Below, piece after piece: positions 19,171 to 31,519 of a stretch of 64,000 nucleotides of DNA. The stretch lies in NCBI RefSeq assembly GCF_009650995.1, contig NZ_WHVV01000010.1, positions 106,965 to 170,964 on the forward strand. Reading direction: 5' to 3'. The notes beneath the pieces were generated by a model, which was not told the DNA's origin, made no database searches, and saw nothing but the letters and a program-made list of their open reading frames with translations. Position numbers and translations under genes: made by a program. Within the stretch, counting starts at the first letter, position 1, and the number at the start of each line of letters is the position of its first letter. Source of the DNA: Sporosarcina cascadiensis (GTDB taxonomy: Bacteria; Bacillota; Bacilli; Bacillales_A; Planococcaceae).

Positions 19171-22100
19171 TTGACAGGTCATTTAGTTCAGTATGGTCAA
19201 CATCGTCAGCGTAGGAGTTTCGCGCGAATCAACGAAGTGCTCGATCTGCCTAATTTGATTGAAATTCAAACGGCGTCGTATGAGTGGTTCTTGGAAGAAG
19301 GATTACGGGAAATGTTCCGTGATATTTCTCCTATCCAAGATTTCACTGGAAATCTTTCTTTGGAATTTATCGACTACCAGCTGGGTGAGCCGAAATATCC
19401 AGTGGACGAATCAAAAGAGCGCGATGTGACATACGCAGCACCACTTCGTGTAAAAGTACGTCTTCATAACAAAGAAACTGGCGATGTAAAAGAACAGGAC
19501 GTTTTCATGGGGGATTTCCCTCTTATGACAGAAAACGGCACATTCATTATTAATGGAGCAGAGCGCGTTATCGTTTCGCAGCTCGTTCGTTCGCCAAGTG
19601 TCTATTACAATGATAAAACAGACAAGAATGGTAAGCGTGGTTTCGGGGCAACTGTAATACCGAATCGCGGTGCATGGCTTGAGTATGAAACAGATGCAAA
19701 AGACGTTGTACACGTACGGATTGATCGGACTCGTAAATTGCCAATCACTGTTTTACTTCGTGCACTGGGCTTTTCGACGGATCAAGAGATTATCGATTTA
19801 ATCGGTGATAACGAGTATTTACGTAATTCGCTTGATAAAGATAATACCGAAACTACCGAAAAAGCAATGCTTGAAATTTATGAGCGTCTGCGACCGGGTG
19901 AACCGCCAACGCTGGATAGCGCGAGAAGTCTGTTGTATTCCCGCTTCTTTGACCCGAAACGCTATGATTTAGCGAATGTTGGGCGCTATAAAATGAATAA
20001 GAAACTTCATTTGCAAAATCGCTTATTCAACCAAACGGCTGCCGAGACACTGGTTGATCCGGAAACTGGAGAAATTCTAGTTGAAAAAGACCAATTGATC
20101 GACCGCCGTACACTTGACAGATTACTTCCATTCCTGACGGCTGGTATTAATTCGCAGTCAATCGAACATGCGGGATCTGTTTTAGAAGAGCCGATGACGA
20201 TTCAGGTGCTGAAAATTTATGCGCCGAAGAGTGAAGAGAAACAAGTAATCAACGTTATTTCAAATGCTGAAGTAGACGAGTCTGTCAAACATATTACCCC
20301 TTCAGATATTGTTGCTTCCGTCAGTTATTTCTTTAACCTGCTGCACGGTGTAGGAAATACAGATGATATAGACCACCTTGGGAACCGTCGTTTACGTTCT
20401 GTCGGTGAATTGCTGCAAAATCAATTCCGCATCGGTCTTTCACGTATGGAGCGAGTAGTAAAAGAGCGCATGTCGATCAATGACACGCAATCTATCGTGC
20501 CTCAGCAATTGATCAATATACGGCCAGTAATTGCATCAATTAAAGAGTTCTTCGGCAGTTCTCAGCTTTCTCAGTTCATGGATCAAACAAATCCACTGGC
20601 TGAACTGACACACAAACGCCGTCTGTCCGCATTAGGACCGGGTGGATTAACTCGTGAGCGTGCAGGCATGGAAGTGCGGGACGTTCACTACTCTCACTAT
20701 GGTCGTATGTGTCCGATTGAGACGCCGGAGGGTCCGAACATCGGGCTGATCAACTCGCTTTCTACATTTGCAAAGGTGAATCGTTTTGGCTTCATCGAAA
20801 CACCTTATCGTAAAGTAGATCCTGAAACAGGTCACGTAACAGCGCAAATTGATTATCTGACAGCAGATATTGAAGATAACTACGTTGTAGCACAAGCAAA
20901 CGCAGTGCTGGGTGACGATGGTTCATTTGTTAACGAAGAAGTAGTAGGGCGTTTCCAGGGTGACAACACGGTCTTCAGAAGAGATCAAATTGATTACATG
21001 GACGTTTCGCCTAAGCAAGTTGTCTCTGCGGCGACTGCTTGTATTCCATTCTTGGAAAACGATGACTCGAACCGTGCATTGATGGGTGCGAACATGCAAC
21101 GACAAGCGGTACCTTTATTGAACCCTGAATCTCCACTGGTCGGGACAGGTATGGAGCATATCTCCGCACGTGACTCAGGTGCTGCCGTTGTGTCTAAACA
21201 TCTTGGTATCGTCGAGCATGTGGAAGCGAGAGAAGTCCGTATCCGCCGTATTGAAGAAGTAGACGGCAAAGAAGTGAAGGGCGATCTGGTTATTTATCGA
21301 CTGTCGAAATTCATTCGTTCCAACCAAGGAACTTGCTATAATCAGCGTCCGATTGTGAAAGTCGGCGACCGTGTGAAGCCGCTGGATATTTTAGCGGACG
21401 GCCCGTCAATGGAGCAAGGAGAACTTGCGCTTGGCCGTAATGTTCTGACGGCATTCATGACATGGGACGGTTATAACTACGAGGATGCGATCATTATGAG
21501 TGAGCGCCTCGTGAAAGATGATGTATTCACATCTGTCCATATTGAAGAATATGAGTCAGAAGCACGTGATACAAAGCTTGGACCTGAAGAAATCACACGT
21601 GATATTCCAAACGTCGGAGAAGATGCATTGCGCAATCTGGACGACAGAGGAATTATACGGGTGGGTGCAGAAGTGCGCGACGGCGATATCTTAGTTGGTA
21701 AAGTAACTCCTAAAGGGGTAACGGAATTGACTGCTGAAGAACGTCTCCTGCACGCAATCTTTGGAGAAAAGGCACGGGAAGTCCGGGATACGTCATTGAA
21801 AGTTCCTCACGGAGCAGGCGGAATCGTATTGGACGTGAAAGTGTTTAACCGTGAAGACGGCGATGAATTGTCTCCAGGCGTTAATCAGTTAGTACGTGTG
21901 TACATTGTACAGAAGCGTAAAATCTCTGTTGGAGATAAAATGGCTGGACGCCACGGAAACAAAGGGGTAATTTCCAGAATCTTACCTGAATCTGAAATGC
22001 CTTATCTGCCGGACGGCACACCGATCGATGTCATGTTGAATCCGCTTGGGGTTCCATCACGAATGAACATCGGACAGGTTCTGGAAATGCACTTGGGTAT

Positions 22101-22707
22101 GGCAGCACGCAGTCTTGGCATTCATACCGCTTCCCCTGTCTTTGACGGAGCGAATGAAGAAGACGTTTGGTCCACCATGGAAGAAGCAGGCATGAATCGA
22201 GACGGTAAAACCGTATTGTATGACGGCCGTTCGGGTGAACCATTTGATAACCGAGTATCAGTCGGTGTCATGTACTTGATCAAACTTGCACACATGGTAG
22301 ACGATAAGCTTCACGCACGTTCTACCGGACCATACTCACTCGTTACACAGCAGCCACTGGGCGGTAAAGCGCAGTTCGGCGGACAGCGTTTCGGAGAGAT
22401 GGAAGTATGGGCACTTGAGGCATACGGTGCTGCTTATACATTGCAGGAAATCTTAACAGTCAAATCCGATGACGTCGTGGGCCGTGTGAAAACATACGAA
22501 GCGATTGTCAAAGGCGACAGCGTACCGCAGCCGGGCGTACCTGAATCATTCAAAGTACTAATCAAAGAACTTCAAAGTTTGGGATTAGACGTCAAAATGC
22601 TTACAGAAGACCTGGAAGAAATCGAACTGCGCGACCTGGACGACGAAGAAGATCTGCAGCCAACTGACGCATTAAACCTAATGAAAGAAGATCAGCCGAT
22701 AAGCTAA
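19171..22707 (+). CDS. rpoB: RNA polymerase beta subunit
   Basis: The 1178-residue subunit begins with TTG ([17 protein letters not shown]) behind GAGGGGTG; the GTG at 19162 is too close to that site. The rifampicin region reads [20 protein letters not shown], the susceptible-type sequence. [11 protein letters not shown] and [13 protein letters not shown] are the catalytic-core motifs. The C-terminus ends ...[12 protein letters not shown], and the TAA stop coincides with the first bases of a structured repeat, so the insertion may have set the tail. rpoC follows after an unusually long 421-base gap. Confidence 0.97.
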   Translation: MTGHLVQYGQHRQRRSFARINEVLDLPNLIEIQTASYEWFLEEGLREMFRDISPIQDFTGNLSLEFIDYQLGEPKYPVDESKERDVTYAAPLRVKVRLHNKETGDVKEQDVFMGDFPLMTENGTFIINGAERVIVSQLVRSPSVYYNDKTDKNGKRGFGATVIPNRGAWLEYETDAKDVVHVRIDRTRKLPITVLLRALGFSTDQEIIDLIGDNEYLRNSLDKDNTETTEKAMLEIYERLRPGEPPTLDSARSLLYSRFFDPKRYDLANVGRYKMNKKLHLQNRLFNQTAAETLVDPETGEILVEKDQLIDRRTLDRLLPFLTAGINSQSIEHAGSVLEEPMTIQVLKIYAPKSEEKQVINVISNAEVDESVKHITPSDIVASVSYFFNLLHGVGNTDDIDHLGNRRLRSVGELLQNQFRIGLSRMERVVKERMSINDTQSIVPQQLINIRPVIASIKEFFGSSQLSQFMDQTNPLAELTHKRRLSALGPGGLTRERAGMEVRDVHYSHYGRMCPIETPEGPNIGLINSLSTFAKVNRFGFIETPYRKVDPETGHVTAQIDYLTADIEDNYVVAQANAVLGDDGSFVNEEVVGRFQGDNTVFRRDQIDYMDVSPKQVVSAATACIPFLENDDSNRALMGANMQRQAVPLLNPESPLVGTGMEHISARDSGAAVVSKHLGIVEHVEAREVRIRRIEEVDGKEVKGDLVIYRLSKFIRSNQGTCYNQRPIVKVGDRVKPLDILADGPSMEQGELALGRNVLTAFMTWDGYNYEDAIIMSERLVKDDVFTSVHIEEYESEARDTKLGPEEITRDIPNVGEDALRNLDDRGIIRVGAEVRDGDILVGKVTPKGVTELTAEERLLHAIFGEKAREVRDTSLKVPHGAGGIVLDVKVFNREDGDELSPGVNQLVRVYIVQKRKISVGDKMAGRHGNKGVISRILPESEMPYLPDGTPIDVMLNPLGVPSRMNIGQVLEMHLGMAARSLGIHTASPVFDGANEEDVWSTMEEAGMNRDGKTVLYDGRSGEPFDNRVSVGVMYLIKLAHMVDDKLHARSTGPYSLVTQQPLGGKAQFGGQRFGEMEVWALEAYGAAYTLQEILTVKSDDVVGRVKTYEAIVKGDSVPQPGVPESFKVLIKELQSLGLDVKMLTEDLEEIELRDLDDEEDLQPTDALNLMKEDQPIS

Positions 22708-22825
22708 AGCGGAAACGGCTGTCCAGAGGCGGCAGGCATAAGGCGAAGCTGCGAAGTGGCGTTCTTTGCCACACAGCAGCTTTGCCTTATGACCCGAGCC
22801 TCTAGCCGTTGGAGCTGGATGTAAC
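22706..22825. repeat. Structured intergenic repeat, type B, copy 2
   Basis: Starts TAAAGCGGAAACGGCT at the rpoB stop and ends AGCCGTTGGAGCTGGAT. Stems: AGAGGC/GCCTCT, CATAAGGC/GCCTTATG, and an inner TGGC/GCCA that is CGGC/GCCG in copy 1 (9884-10001), a compensatory change. Confidence 0.8.
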
Positions 22826-22965
22826 CTAAAGCGGAAAGCGCCGTTCAGCCTCGACAGGCGTTGGAGGACTTAAAATAAAGGCGCATTTTGCCTTTATCTT
22901 TAAGACCGAAACGACCCGAGAGGCTGGCGCTTGGAGCTAGAGGAACCTAAAGCGGAAAGCGCTGA
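22826..22965. repeat. Structured intergenic repeat, type A, copy 3, plus a fragment
   Basis: A full type A unit (22826-22945) with AGCGCC/GGCGCT and AGCCTC/GAGGCT outer stems and an inner AAATAAAGGC/GCCTTTATCTTT arm. It is followed by a 20-base start of another unit (CTAAAGCGGAAAGCGCTGA), as if a further copy was lost. Confidence 0.78.
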
Positions 22966-22996
22966 TCTGAATAACATAAATAAGAATTCTACAACC

Positions 22997-23031
22997 GAAT
23001 AGAAGAGGGCTTCGAGCACCCTCTTCTATTC
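22997..23031 (+). terminator. Strong hairpin between rpoB and rpoC
   Basis: A 13-bp perfect stem GAATAGAAGAGGG/CCCTCTTCTATTC with a 9-base loop. It lacks a clear T-run (CTATTCAGTTT follows), so it may be an RNA-processing or stability element within the operon. Confidence 0.5.
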
Positions 23032-23128
23032 TATTCAGTTTACGAATCACTTCTGACTGAATGCACTAATACAAGTAAAGTTGCCTGACGAGCCGTTGTG
23101 GCGATTAGACAAAAGGGAGGTAGGCTCC

Positions 23129-26100
23129 TTGATTGATGTTAATAATTTTGAGTATATGAAAATTGGCCTGGCTTCACCAGACAAGATCCGTTCTTGGTCA
23201 TACGGAGAAGTAAAAAAACCTGAAACTATCAACTACCGCACGTTAAAACCGGAAAAGGACGGATTGTTCTGTGAAAGAATATTCGGACCTACAAAAGACT
23301 GGGAATGTCACTGCGGAAAGTACAAACGGGTACGTTACAAAGGCGTCGTTTGTGATCGGTGCGGCGTAGAAGTCACACGTCAGAAAGTGCGCCGGGAACG
23401 TATGGGGCATATTGAATTGGCGGCACCTGTTACACATATTTGGTATTTCAAAGGAATCCCTAGCCGAATGGGCTTGATTTTAGACATGACGCCGCGTGCA
23501 TTGGAAGAAATTATTTACTTTGCTTCATACGTAGTAGTCGAACCGGCTGATACACCGCTTGAGCGTAAACAATTGCTGTCAGAAAAAGAATATCGTCTTT
23601 ATCGTGAAAAGTACGGTTCTAAATTCCAGGCGGCTATGGGTGCAGAAGCGATTGAACAGCTATTGCGGGCGATCGATCTGGACAAAGAGACAGATTCATT
23701 GAAAGAAGAACTGAAGACTGTCCAGGGCCAGCGTCGTACACGGGCAATCAGACGTCTGGAAGTAGTTGAATCATTCCGTAACTCCGGTAATCGTCCGGAA
23801 TGGATGGTATTAGAAGTACTTCCTGTTATTCCTCCTGAATTGCGTCCCATGGTACAGCTGGACGGCGGACGTTTTGCGACTTCTGACTTAAATGACTTGT
23901 ACCGCCGGGTAATTAACCGGAATAACCGTTTGAAGCGCCTTTTGGATTTAGGAGCACCCGGAATCATTGTTCAGAACGAGAAACGCATGCTACAGGAAGC
24001 TGTAGATGCATTAGTAGATAACGGACGACGCGGAAGACCGGTAACCGGTCCAGGTAACCGCCCGTTGAAATCTCTTTCTCATATGCTGAAAGGTAAACAG
24101 GGCCGTTTCCGTCAAAACTTGCTTGGAAAACGTGTTGACTACTCTGGTCGTTCCGTTATCGTTGTAGGACCAAATCTTAAAATGTACCAGTGCGGGCTGC
24201 CGAAGGAAATGGCGATTGAGCTGTTTAAGCCGTTCGTTATGAAAGAATTGGTAGAACGTAATTTGGCTCACAATATCAAGAGTGCAAAACGAAAAATTGA
24301 GCGTCTTCATTCCGAAGTATGGGATGTTCTTGAAGATGTTATCAAAGAACACCCGGTATTACTTAACCGAGCACCGACGCTTCACCGTTTGGGAATCCAG
24401 GCGTTTGAACCGATGCTGGTAGAAGGACGCGCCATCACATTGCACCCGCTTGTTTGTACCGCATATAACGCAGACTTTGACGGTGACCAAATGGCTGTTC
24501 ACGTACCGCTATCTGCAGAAGCACAAGCGGAAGCGCGTCTATTGATGCTTGCCGCACAAAACATCTTGAATCCGAAAGATGGAAAACCAGTTGTAACACC
24601 TTCACAGGATATGGTTCTGGGTAACTATTACTTAACTGTTGAACGGAAAAACGCTGCGGGTGAAGGAGCTGTGTTCAGTGATCCGAATGAAGCATTGATT
24701 GCTTATCAGACAGGTCATGTTCACTTACACTCCCGTATTGCGATACAGGCTGGAAGCATAAATAATCCGACGTTTACAGAAGAACAGAACAAAAAACTTC
24801 TTCTGACAACGGTAGGTAAGATTATTTTCAACGAAATTCTGCCTGAGTCATTCCCGTATATTAACGAACCTACAATGGATAACTTGCAAGTGGAAACCCC
24901 TGCCAAGTATTTCGTGGACGGTACAGTAAATATAAAGGAACACTTGAAGGATGCTGAACTCATTACACCGTTCAAGAAAGGTATTTTGGGGAACATCATC
25001 GCAGAAATTTTTAAACGATTCCATATTACAGAAACATCACGCATGCTGGACCGGATGAAGAATCTTGGTTTTAAATATTCTACTCGTGCAGGAATAACGA
25101 TCGGTATTTCCGATATTGTCGTACTTCCGAATAAAGCAGATATTTTACATGAAGCACAAGACAAAGTAGATAAAGTTACACAGCAGTTCCGCCGCGGTTT
25201 AATTACTGAAGAAGAACGCTATGACCGTGTTATTTCTTACTGGAGTCATGCCAAAGATGTCATTCAAAATAAATTGATGGATTCATTGGATAGTGAAAAC
25301 CCGATTTACATGATGAGTGACTCCGGAGCGCGTGGTAACGCATCTAACTTTACACAGCTCGCAGGTATGCGGGGACTAATGGCCAACCCGGCCGGACGTA
25401 TTATCGAACTTCCGATCAAGTCATCCTTCCGTGAAGGACTGACTGTACTCGAGTACTTCATTTCCACTCACGGTGCGCGTAAAGGTCTTGCTGATACAGC
25501 ACTGAAGACAGCTGACTCAGGTTACTTGACTCGCCGTCTTGTAGACGTTGCACAAGATGTCATCGTTCGCGAAGACGATTGCGGAACAGATCGCGGTCTT
25601 GAGATTGCTGCTCTTACTGAAGGAAATGAAATGATTGAAACATTGCAGGAACGTATTGAAGGACGCCATACGAAGAAGACAATCACTCATCCGGAAACAG
25701 GGGAAGTGATTCTCGAAAGAGATGGTCTGATCACGGCGGATATCGGCAATATCATTATTGGTGCCGGGATTGAACAAGTAACAATCCGCTCTGCGTTTAC
25801 TTGTAATACAAAGCACGGCGTCTGTAAGAAATGTTACGGCATCAACTTGGCTACAGGAGAAGCGGTAGAAGTAGGAGAAGCAGTAGGTATTATTGCGGCT
25901 CAATCTATCGGAGAACCGGGTACACAGCTGACGATGCGTACATTCCACACAGGCGGTGTTGCCGGAGACGATATTACACAGGGTCTTCCGCGGATTCAGG
26001 AGATTTTCGAATCTCGTAATCCGAAAGGGCAAGCGGTTATTTCAGAAATTGCCGGTACCGTAATCGAAATTGATGAGATCCGTGAAGGTCAGAAAGAAAT

Positions 26101-26725
26101 TACAATTGAAGGAGAAGTAGAAACGCGTAAATACTTGGCACCGTACAATGGCCGCTTGAAAGTTGAAGAAGGCGATAAAATTGAACGCGGTCAAAGCATT
26201 ACAGAAGGTTCTATTGATCCGAAAGAATTGATTATAGTCAAAGATGTAGCGACTGTACAAGAATATCTGTTGAAGGAAGTACAGAAAGTTTACCGGATGC
26301 AGGGTGTTGAAATCGGCGATAAGCACGTGGAAGTAATGGTTCGCCAAATGCTCCGCAAAGTTCGTGTAATCGAGGCGGGAGATACGGATCTCCTTCCTGG
26401 TTCTTTATTGGATATTCATCAGTTCGCTGAAGCGAATGGCAAAGTATTAAAAGCAGGCAAAGCGCCGGCTACGTCACGCCCGGTTATTCTTGGTATTACC
26501 AAAGCGTCGCTTGAAACGGAATCCTTCTTGTCAGCTGCATCATTCCAGGAGACGACACGAGTTCTTACCGACGCAGCAATCAAAGGAAAAACTGATGAAT
26601 TGCTCGGCCTGAAAGAAAACGTCATTATCGGTAAACTTGTGCCTGCGGGTACTGGTATGCAAAGATACCGTCAAATCAAAATGCAGCATGAAGAGTTCGA
26701 AGAAGATACAATTACAGTGGAATAA
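23129..26725 (+). CDS. rpoC: RNA polymerase beta' subunit
   Basis: The 1198-residue subunit starts with TTG ([17 protein letters not shown]) behind GGGAGGT; the 16 preceding in-frame codons have no family counterpart. Zinc ligands are in [20 protein letters not shown], the catalytic Mg loop is [12 protein letters not shown], and the trigger-loop region is [20 protein letters not shown]. It is complete and undisturbed despite the repeat cluster just upstream. It is followed by a terminator-like hairpin and then the str operon. Confidence 0.97.
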   Translation: MIDVNNFEYMKIGLASPDKIRSWSYGEVKKPETINYRTLKPEKDGLFCERIFGPTKDWECHCGKYKRVRYKGVVCDRCGVEVTRQKVRRERMGHIELAAPVTHIWYFKGIPSRMGLILDMTPRALEEIIYFASYVVVEPADTPLERKQLLSEKEYRLYREKYGSKFQAAMGAEAIEQLLRAIDLDKETDSLKEELKTVQGQRRTRAIRRLEVVESFRNSGNRPEWMVLEVLPVIPPELRPMVQLDGGRFATSDLNDLYRRVINRNNRLKRLLDLGAPGIIVQNEKRMLQEAVDALVDNGRRGRPVTGPGNRPLKSLSHMLKGKQGRFRQNLLGKRVDYSGRSVIVVGPNLKMYQCGLPKEMAIELFKPFVMKELVERNLAHNIKSAKRKIERLHSEVWDVLEDVIKEHPVLLNRAPTLHRLGIQAFEPMLVEGRAITLHPLVCTAYNADFDGDQMAVHVPLSAEAQAEARLLMLAAQNILNPKDGKPVVTPSQDMVLGNYYLTVERKNAAGEGAVFSDPNEALIAYQTGHVHLHSRIAIQAGSINNPTFTEEQNKKLLLTTVGKIIFNEILPESFPYINEPTMDNLQVETPAKYFVDGTVNIKEHLKDAELITPFKKGILGNIIAEIFKRFHITETSRMLDRMKNLGFKYSTRAGITIGISDIVVLPNKADILHEAQDKVDKVTQQFRRGLITEEERYDRVISYWSHAKDVIQNKLMDSLDSENPIYMMSDSGARGNASNFTQLAGMRGLMANPAGRIIELPIKSSFREGLTVLEYFISTHGARKGLADTALKTADSGYLTRRLVDVAQDVIVREDDCGTDRGLEIAALTEGNEMIETLQERIEGRHTKKTITHPETGEVILERDGLITADIGNIIIGAGIEQVTIRSAFTCNTKHGVCKKCYGINLATGEAVEVGEAVGIIAAQSIGEPGTQLTMRTFHTGGVAGDDITQGLPRIQEIFESRNPKGQAVISEIAGTVIEIDEIREGQKEITIEGEVETRKYLAPYNGRLKVEEGDKIERGQSITEGSIDPKELIIVKDVATVQEYLLKEVQKVYRMQGVEIGDKHVEVMVRQMLRKVRVIEAGDTDLLPGSLLDIHQFAEANGKVLKAGKAPATSRPVILGITKASLETESFLSAASFQETTRVLTDAAIKGKTDELLGLKENVIIGKLVPAGTGMQRYRQIKMQHEEFEEDTITVE

Positions 26726-26727
26726 GA

Positions 26728-26760
26728 ATAAACGGGACATCGTTCCCGTTTATCTGTTTT
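26728..26760 (+). terminator. Terminator after rpoC
   Basis: ATAAACGGGA (26728-26737) pairs with TCCCGTTTAT (26744-26753), followed by CTGTTTT. A second small hairpin CGGGTG/CACCCG lies at about 26764-26781. Confidence 0.75.
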
Positions 26761-26897
26761 CATCGGGTGTTCAAGCACCCGTTGAATACAGATAAAGCCT
26801 TTATCGGAGATCAGAAGTTTGCAAAAGAGAGCTTCAGACATCCTGAAGGGAATCTGCAAGCAATGAAACTGGCCTCAAATGATTTTATCTAAACTTG

Positions 26898-26926
26898 TTG
26901 ACAAGTCTTCCTGCAGATGATAATAT
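26898..26926 (+). promoter_or_regulatory. Promoter of the str operon (rpsL-rpsG-fusA-tuf)
   Basis: TTGACA at 26898-26903, 17 bases, TAATAT at 26921-26926. The 197-base leader to rpsL contains no gene; the L7Ae-like rplGB usual here is missing. Confidence 0.8.
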
Positions 26927-27123
26927 ACAAAAGGTTGATAGTTGTCGCCCGGAACTTTTATAAGTCACGACGAGAAGCAATCATCATATAAACAACAGTG
27001 AACAGAGATCTCTGGTTTACTAATTCGTTTTTGTGTGTGCACGCACAAGAACATTGTTTTTACTTAAAAATGAACCACCTGGATGTGTGGTATTACAAAA
27101 AGCTCGGAAGGAGGAACAACCTA

Positions 27124-27543
27124 ATGCCTACAATTAATCAATTAGTCCGAAACCCACGCAAGTCGAAATCGGAGAATTCTAAATCACCGGCTCTGGGGAA
27201 AAGCTATAACAGCTTTAAAAAGTCAATGACTAACGTGAACTCACCACAAAAAAGAGGTGTTTGTACACGTGTTGGTACAATGACTCCTAAGAAACCAAAC
27301 TCGGCGTTACGTAAATATGCTCGTGTTCGTTTGACAAACACATTGGAAGTTAACGCGTATATCCCTGGTGAAGGCCATAACCTGCAAGAACACAGTGTGG
27401 TACTGATCCGCGGAGGACGAGTAAAAGACTTACCGGGTGTTCGTTACCATATCGTACGTGGAGCGCTTGATACAGCTGGAGTAACCGGCCGTATGCAAAG
27501 CCGTTCGATGTACGGTGCTAAAAAGCCAAAAGAAAAAAAGTAA
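27124..27543 (+). CDS. rpsL: 30S ribosomal protein S12
   Basis: The 139-residue protein starts [12 protein letters not shown] after GAAGGAGGAA. The decoding-centre loop [15 protein letters not shown] has the streptomycin-susceptible lysine, and the second loop [10 protein letters not shown] is also standard. A 42-codon in-frame extension from 26998 crosses leader sequence and is rejected. It is the first gene of the str operon. Confidence 0.97.
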   Translation: MPTINQLVRNPRKSKSENSKSPALGKSYNSFKKSMTNVNSPQKRGVCTRVGTMTPKKPNSALRKYARVRLTNTLEVNAYIPGEGHNLQEHSVVLIRGGRVKDLPGVRYHIVRGALDTAGVTGRMQSRSMYGAKKPKEKK

Positions 27544-27577
27544 TATAAACTAATGATATCGAAAGGAGGAACTAATT

Positions 27578-28048
27578 ATGCCTCGTAAAGGTCCTGTTGC
27601 AAAACGCGATGTGTTACCCGATCCGATTTATAATTCCAAGCTTGTAAGCCGCCTTATCAATAAAATGATGGTAGACGGTAAAAAAGGTACTTCTCAAAAA
27701 ATTCTTTATGGAGCGTTCGAACTTGTACAAGAACGTTCTGGTAAGGATCCGCTTGAAGTATTCGAAGCTGCTCTAAATAATGTAATGCCAGTTCTTGAAG
27801 TACGTGCTCGCCGTGTTGGTGGAGCTAACTATCAGGTGCCGGTGGAAGTACGTCCTGAACGCCGTTCAACTCTTGGTCTTCGTTACCTGGTTAACTATTC
27901 ACGCACACGTGGAGAGAAAACAATGGAAGAACGCCTTGCAAACGAAATTCTTGATGCTTCTAATAACACTGGTGCTTCTGTTAAACGCCGTGAAGAAATG
28001 CATAAAATGGCTGAAGCCAACAGAGCATTTGCTCACTATCGTTGGTAA
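27578..28048 (+). CDS. rpsG: 30S ribosomal protein S7
   Basis: A 156-residue protein beginning [21 protein letters not shown] with the typical central [16 protein letters not shown]. It nucleates assembly of the 30S head and lies at the E/P site. AAAGGAGG precedes the ATG. It is 34 bases after rpsL and 47 bases before fusA, the standard str order. Confidence 0.97.
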   Translation: MPRKGPVAKRDVLPDPIYNSKLVSRLINKMMVDGKKGTSQKILYGAFELVQERSGKDPLEVFEAALNNVMPVLEVRARRVGGANYQVPVEVRPERRSTLGLRYLVNYSRTRGEKTMEERLANEILDASNNTGASVKRREEMHKMAEANRAFAHYRW

Positions 28049-28095
28049 GTCCGGATACACTACAAGAGTAATCCGAAACGGAAGGAGTTTACAAA

Positions 28096-30174
28096 ATGGG
28101 TAGAGATTTCTCCTTAGAGAATACTCGTAACATTGGTATCATGGCTCACATCGACGCTGGTAAAACAACGACAACTGAGCGGATCCTTTTTTACACAGGT
28201 AAAATCCACAAAATTGGTGAAACGCACGAAGGTGCTTCACAAATGGACTGGATGGAGCAAGAACAAGAGCGTGGAATCACGATTACATCAGCTGCTACAA
28301 CAGCTGCATGGAAAGGTCACCGCGTAAACATCATCGATACACCGGGACACGTAGACTTCACAGTAGAAGTTGAACGTTCATTGCGTGTATTGGATGGAGC
28401 TGTTACGGTACTTGACGCTCAGTCAGGTGTAGAGCCGCAAACAGAAACGGTTTGGCGCCAGGCGACAAACTACAAAGTACCACGTCTTGTATTCGTAAAC
28501 AAAATGGATAAAACTGGTGCTGACTTCTTATATTCAGTAGGCACACTGCGTGAACGCCTGCAAGCGAATGCACACCCTATCCAATTGCCGATCGGTGCAG
28601 AAGATAACTTCTCAGGAATTATCGACTTAATCGAAATGAAGGCAACATTGTATCCAAACGATCTAGGTACTGATACAACTGTAGGAGATATCCCTGCTGA
28701 ACATCTGGAACTGGCGAATGAATACCGTGAAAAGTTGATCGAAGCAATCGTAGACTTTGATGAAGACTTAATGGAAAAGTATCTTAGCGGCGAAGAACTT
28801 ACAGTAGAAGAAATCAAAACAGCTATTCGTAAGGCAACATTAGCAGTTGAGTTCTATCCTGTAGTCTGCGGGACAGCTTTCAAAAATAAAGGGGTTCAGT
28901 TGGTATTGGACGCAGTAATTGACTTCTTGCCATCACCTCTTGATATTCCTCCAATGGTAGGAGTAAACCCTGATACTGAAGAAGAGGAAGAGCGTCATTC
29001 AAGCGATGAAGAGCCATTCTCTGCACTAGCATTTAAAGTAATGACGGACCCTTATGTAGGTAAACTTACGTTCTTCCGTATTTACTCTGGAATTCTTCAG
29101 GCGGGTTCTTATGTTACAAACTCTACAAAAGGCAAGCGTGAGCGTGTAGGTCGTATTCTGCAGATGCATGCTAATAGCCGTGAAGAGATTTCTGAAGTGC
29201 ATGCGGGTGAAATCGCTGCTGCTGTTGGTTTGAAAGATACGACAACTGGTGACACACTTTGTGATGAGAAAGCATTGATCATCCTTGAATCAATGGAATT
29301 CCCTGAACCGGTTATCTCCGTAGCTATCGAGCCGAAAACAAAAGCGGACCAAGATAAAATGGGTCAAGCTCTTGGTAAGTTACAAGAAGAAGATCCTACG
29401 TTCCGTGCACATACAGACCAGGAAACAGGCGAAGTAATCATCGCAGGTATGGGTGAACTTCACTTGGACATCATTGTTGACCGTCTAAGACGTGAATTCA
29501 AAGTGGAAGCAAACGTGGGCGCGCCACAAGTTTCCTACCGCGAGACATTCCGTCAGTCGGCTGAAGTTGAAGGTAAATTCGTTCGTCAATCAGGCGGACG
29601 TGGACAGTTCGGTCACGTATGGGTTGAATTTGGTCCAAACGAAGAAGGAAAAGGATTCGAATTCGTTAATAATATTGTTGGTGGTTCTGTTCCTCGTGAA
29701 TATATCCCAGCAGTTGAAGCGGGAATTCGTGATTCATTAGATAACGGTATTTTGGCTGGATATCCATTAATCGATGTCAAAGCACGCCTGTTTGACGGAT
29801 CTTACCATGACGTTGACTCCAACGAAATGGCATTTAAGGTCGCTGCATCAATGGCTTTGAAAAATGCTGCATCAAAATGTGCTCCTGTAATCCTTGAGCC
29901 GACAATGAGAGTAGAAGTTATCATTCCGGAAGAATACATGGGCGATATCATGGGTGATATTACATCACGCCGCGGCCGTGTAGAAGGTATGGAAGCTCGC
30001 GGTAACGCACAAGTAGTTCGTGCAATGGTTCCGCTTGCTGAAATGTTCGGATATGCAACATCTCTACGTTCAAACACACAGGGCCGCGGTGTATTCTCTA
30101 TGGTGTTCGATCACTATGAAGAACTTCCAAAGTCCATTGCTGAAGAAGTAATCAAGAAAAACAAAGGTGAATAA
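28096..30174 (+). CDS. fusA: Elongation factor G
   Basis: The 692-residue translocation GTPase has G1 [15 protein letters not shown] near residue 17, G3 DTPGHVDF, G4 NKMDKTGAD, and the domain IV tip region [16 protein letters not shown]. Length and motifs are standard for Bacillales. GGAAGGAG precedes the ATG. tuf follows after 120 bases with its own promoter. Confidence 0.97.
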   Translation: MGRDFSLENTRNIGIMAHIDAGKTTTTERILFYTGKIHKIGETHEGASQMDWMEQEQERGITITSAATTAAWKGHRVNIIDTPGHVDFTVEVERSLRVLDGAVTVLDAQSGVEPQTETVWRQATNYKVPRLVFVNKMDKTGADFLYSVGTLRERLQANAHPIQLPIGAEDNFSGIIDLIEMKATLYPNDLGTDTTVGDIPAEHLELANEYREKLIEAIVDFDEDLMEKYLSGEELTVEEIKTAIRKATLAVEFYPVVCGTAFKNKGVQLVLDAVIDFLPSPLDIPPMVGVNPDTEEEEERHSSDEEPFSALAFKVMTDPYVGKLTFFRIYSGILQAGSYVTNSTKGKRERVGRILQMHANSREEISEVHAGEIAAAVGLKDTTTGDTLCDEKALIILESMEFPEPVISVAIEPKTKADQDKMGQALGKLQEEDPTFRAHTDQETGEVIIAGMGELHLDIIVDRLRREFKVEANVGAPQVSYRETFRQSAEVEGKFVRQSGGRGQFGHVWVEFGPNEEGKGFEFVNNIVGGSVPREYIPAVEAGIRDSLDNGILAGYPLIDVKARLFDGSYHDVDSNEMAFKVAASMALKNAASKCAPVILEPTMRVEVIIPEEYMGDIMGDITSRRGRVEGMEARGNAQVVRAMVPLAEMFGYATSLRSNTQGRGVFSMVFDHYEELPKSIAEEVIKKNKGE

Positions 30175-30187
30175 TTAAGGTTCATCC

Positions 30188-30216
30188 TTGTTTCCTGAAG
30201 TAAATGCTTGTAAGAT
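30188..30216 (+). promoter_or_regulatory. Internal promoter of tuf
   Basis: TTGTTT at 30188-30193, 17 bases, TAAGAT at 30211-30216; it would allow extra EF-Tu expression beyond the str operon transcript. Confidence 0.6.
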
Positions 30217-30294
30217 ATGGATAGTCGAGGGCACGCTCTCGGCTTCTATACTATAAAAAAACTAAACTTTTCAATTAAAGGGAGGACCTCTAAA

Positions 30295-31482
30295 ATGGGT
30301 AAAGAAAAATTCGACCGCTCCAAGGAGCACGCAAACGTAGGAACAATTGGTCACGTTGACCATGGTAAAACAACTTTGACTGCTGCTATCGCAACAGTTC
30401 TATCTAAAGCTATGGGTGGAGAAGCGAAATCATACGCTGACGTTGATAACGCACCTGAAGAAAAAGAGCGTGGAATCACAATCAGTACTTCACACGTTGA
30501 GTACGAAACTGAAAAGCGCCACTATGCACACGTTGACTGCCCGGGTCACGCTGACTATGTTAAAAACATGATCACTGGTGCTGCACAAATGGACGGCGGA
30601 ATCCTAGTAGTATCTGCTGCTGACGGCCCAATGCCACAAACTCGTGAGCACATCCTTCTTTCTCGTCAAGTAGGTGTTCCTTACCTAGTAGTCTTCATGA
30701 ACAAATGTGACATGGTTGACGACGAAGAGCTACTTGAATTAGTAGAAATGGAAATCCGTGAACTTCTATCTGAATATGACTTCCCTGGCGATGACATTCC
30801 TGTTATCCAAGGATCAGCTCTTAAAGCTCTTGAAGGAGAGCCAGAGTGGGAAGAGAAAATTTTGGAACTAATGAAAGCTGTTGACGATTATATCCCAACT
30901 CCGGAACGTGATACTGACAAGCCGTTCATGATGCCTGTTGAGGATGTATTCTCAATCACAGGACGCGGTACAGTTGCTACTGGACGTGTTGAGCGTGGAG
31001 TAGTTAAAGTCGGAGATGTTATTGACATCATTGGTCTATCTGAAGAGCCAAAATCTACTACTGTAACAGGAGTAGAAATGTTCCGTAAGCTTCTTGATTA
31101 TGCGGAAGCTGGAGATAACATCGGTGCACTTCTTCGTGGTGTATCACGTGAAGACATCGAGCGCGGTCAAGTTCTTGCTAAGCCGGGAACAATCACGCCA
31201 CACACTCAGTTCAAATCTGAAGTGTATGTTCTATCAAAAGAAGAAGGCGGACGTCACACTCCATTCTTCTCAAACTACCGTCCTCAGTTCTACTTCCGTA
31301 CAACTGACGTAACTGGCATCATCCAACTTCCTGAAGGCGTAGAAATGGTTATGCCTGGGGATAACGTTGAAATGACAGTTGAACTGATCTCTCCAATCGC
31401 GATTGAAGAAGGTACTAAATTCTCAATTCGTGAAGGTGGACGTACAGTTGGAGCTGGCGTTGTAGCAACAATCACAAAATAA
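30295..31482 (+). CDS. tuf: Elongation factor Tu
   Basis: The 395-residue GTPase starts [19 protein letters not shown] behind GGGAGG. G1 is [12 protein letters not shown]3 DCPGHADY, G4 NKCDMVDD. It delivers aminoacyl-tRNA to the ribosome. Codon use is strongly biased to A/T-ending optimal codons, as expected for the most abundant protein. A 26-codon upstream extension is leader. A terminator follows directly. Confidence 0.97.
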   Translation: MGKEKFDRSKEHANVGTIGHVDHGKTTLTAAIATVLSKAMGGEAKSYADVDNAPEEKERGITISTSHVEYETEKRHYAHVDCPGHADYVKNMITGAAQMDGGILVVSAADGPMPQTREHILLSRQVGVPYLVVFMNKCDMVDDEELLELVEMEIRELLSEYDFPGDDIPVIQGSALKALEGEPEWEEKILELMKAVDDYIPTPERDTDKPFMMPVEDVFSITGRGTVATGRVERGVVKVGDVIDIIGLSEEPKSTTVTGVEMFRKLLDYAEAGDNIGALLRGVSREDIERGQVLAKPGTITPHTQFKSEVYVLSKEEGGRHTPFFSNYRPQFYFRTTDVTGIIQLPEGVEMVMPGDNVEMTVELISPIAIEEGTKFSIREGGRTVGAGVVATITK

Positions 31483-31490
31483 TTTATTTT

Positions 31491-31519
31491 AATCCCGCCC
31501 TAACCGGCGGGATTTTTTT
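31491..31519 (+). terminator. Terminator of the str operon
   Basis: AATCCCGCC (31491-31499) pairs with GGCGGGATT (31506-31514), followed by TTTTT. Confidence 0.9.

Noticed and set aside
26998..27123. 42-codon N-terminal extension of rpsL
   Set aside because: S12 starts MPTINQL in all homologues and GGAGGAA fits only 27124; the extension is leader RNA.
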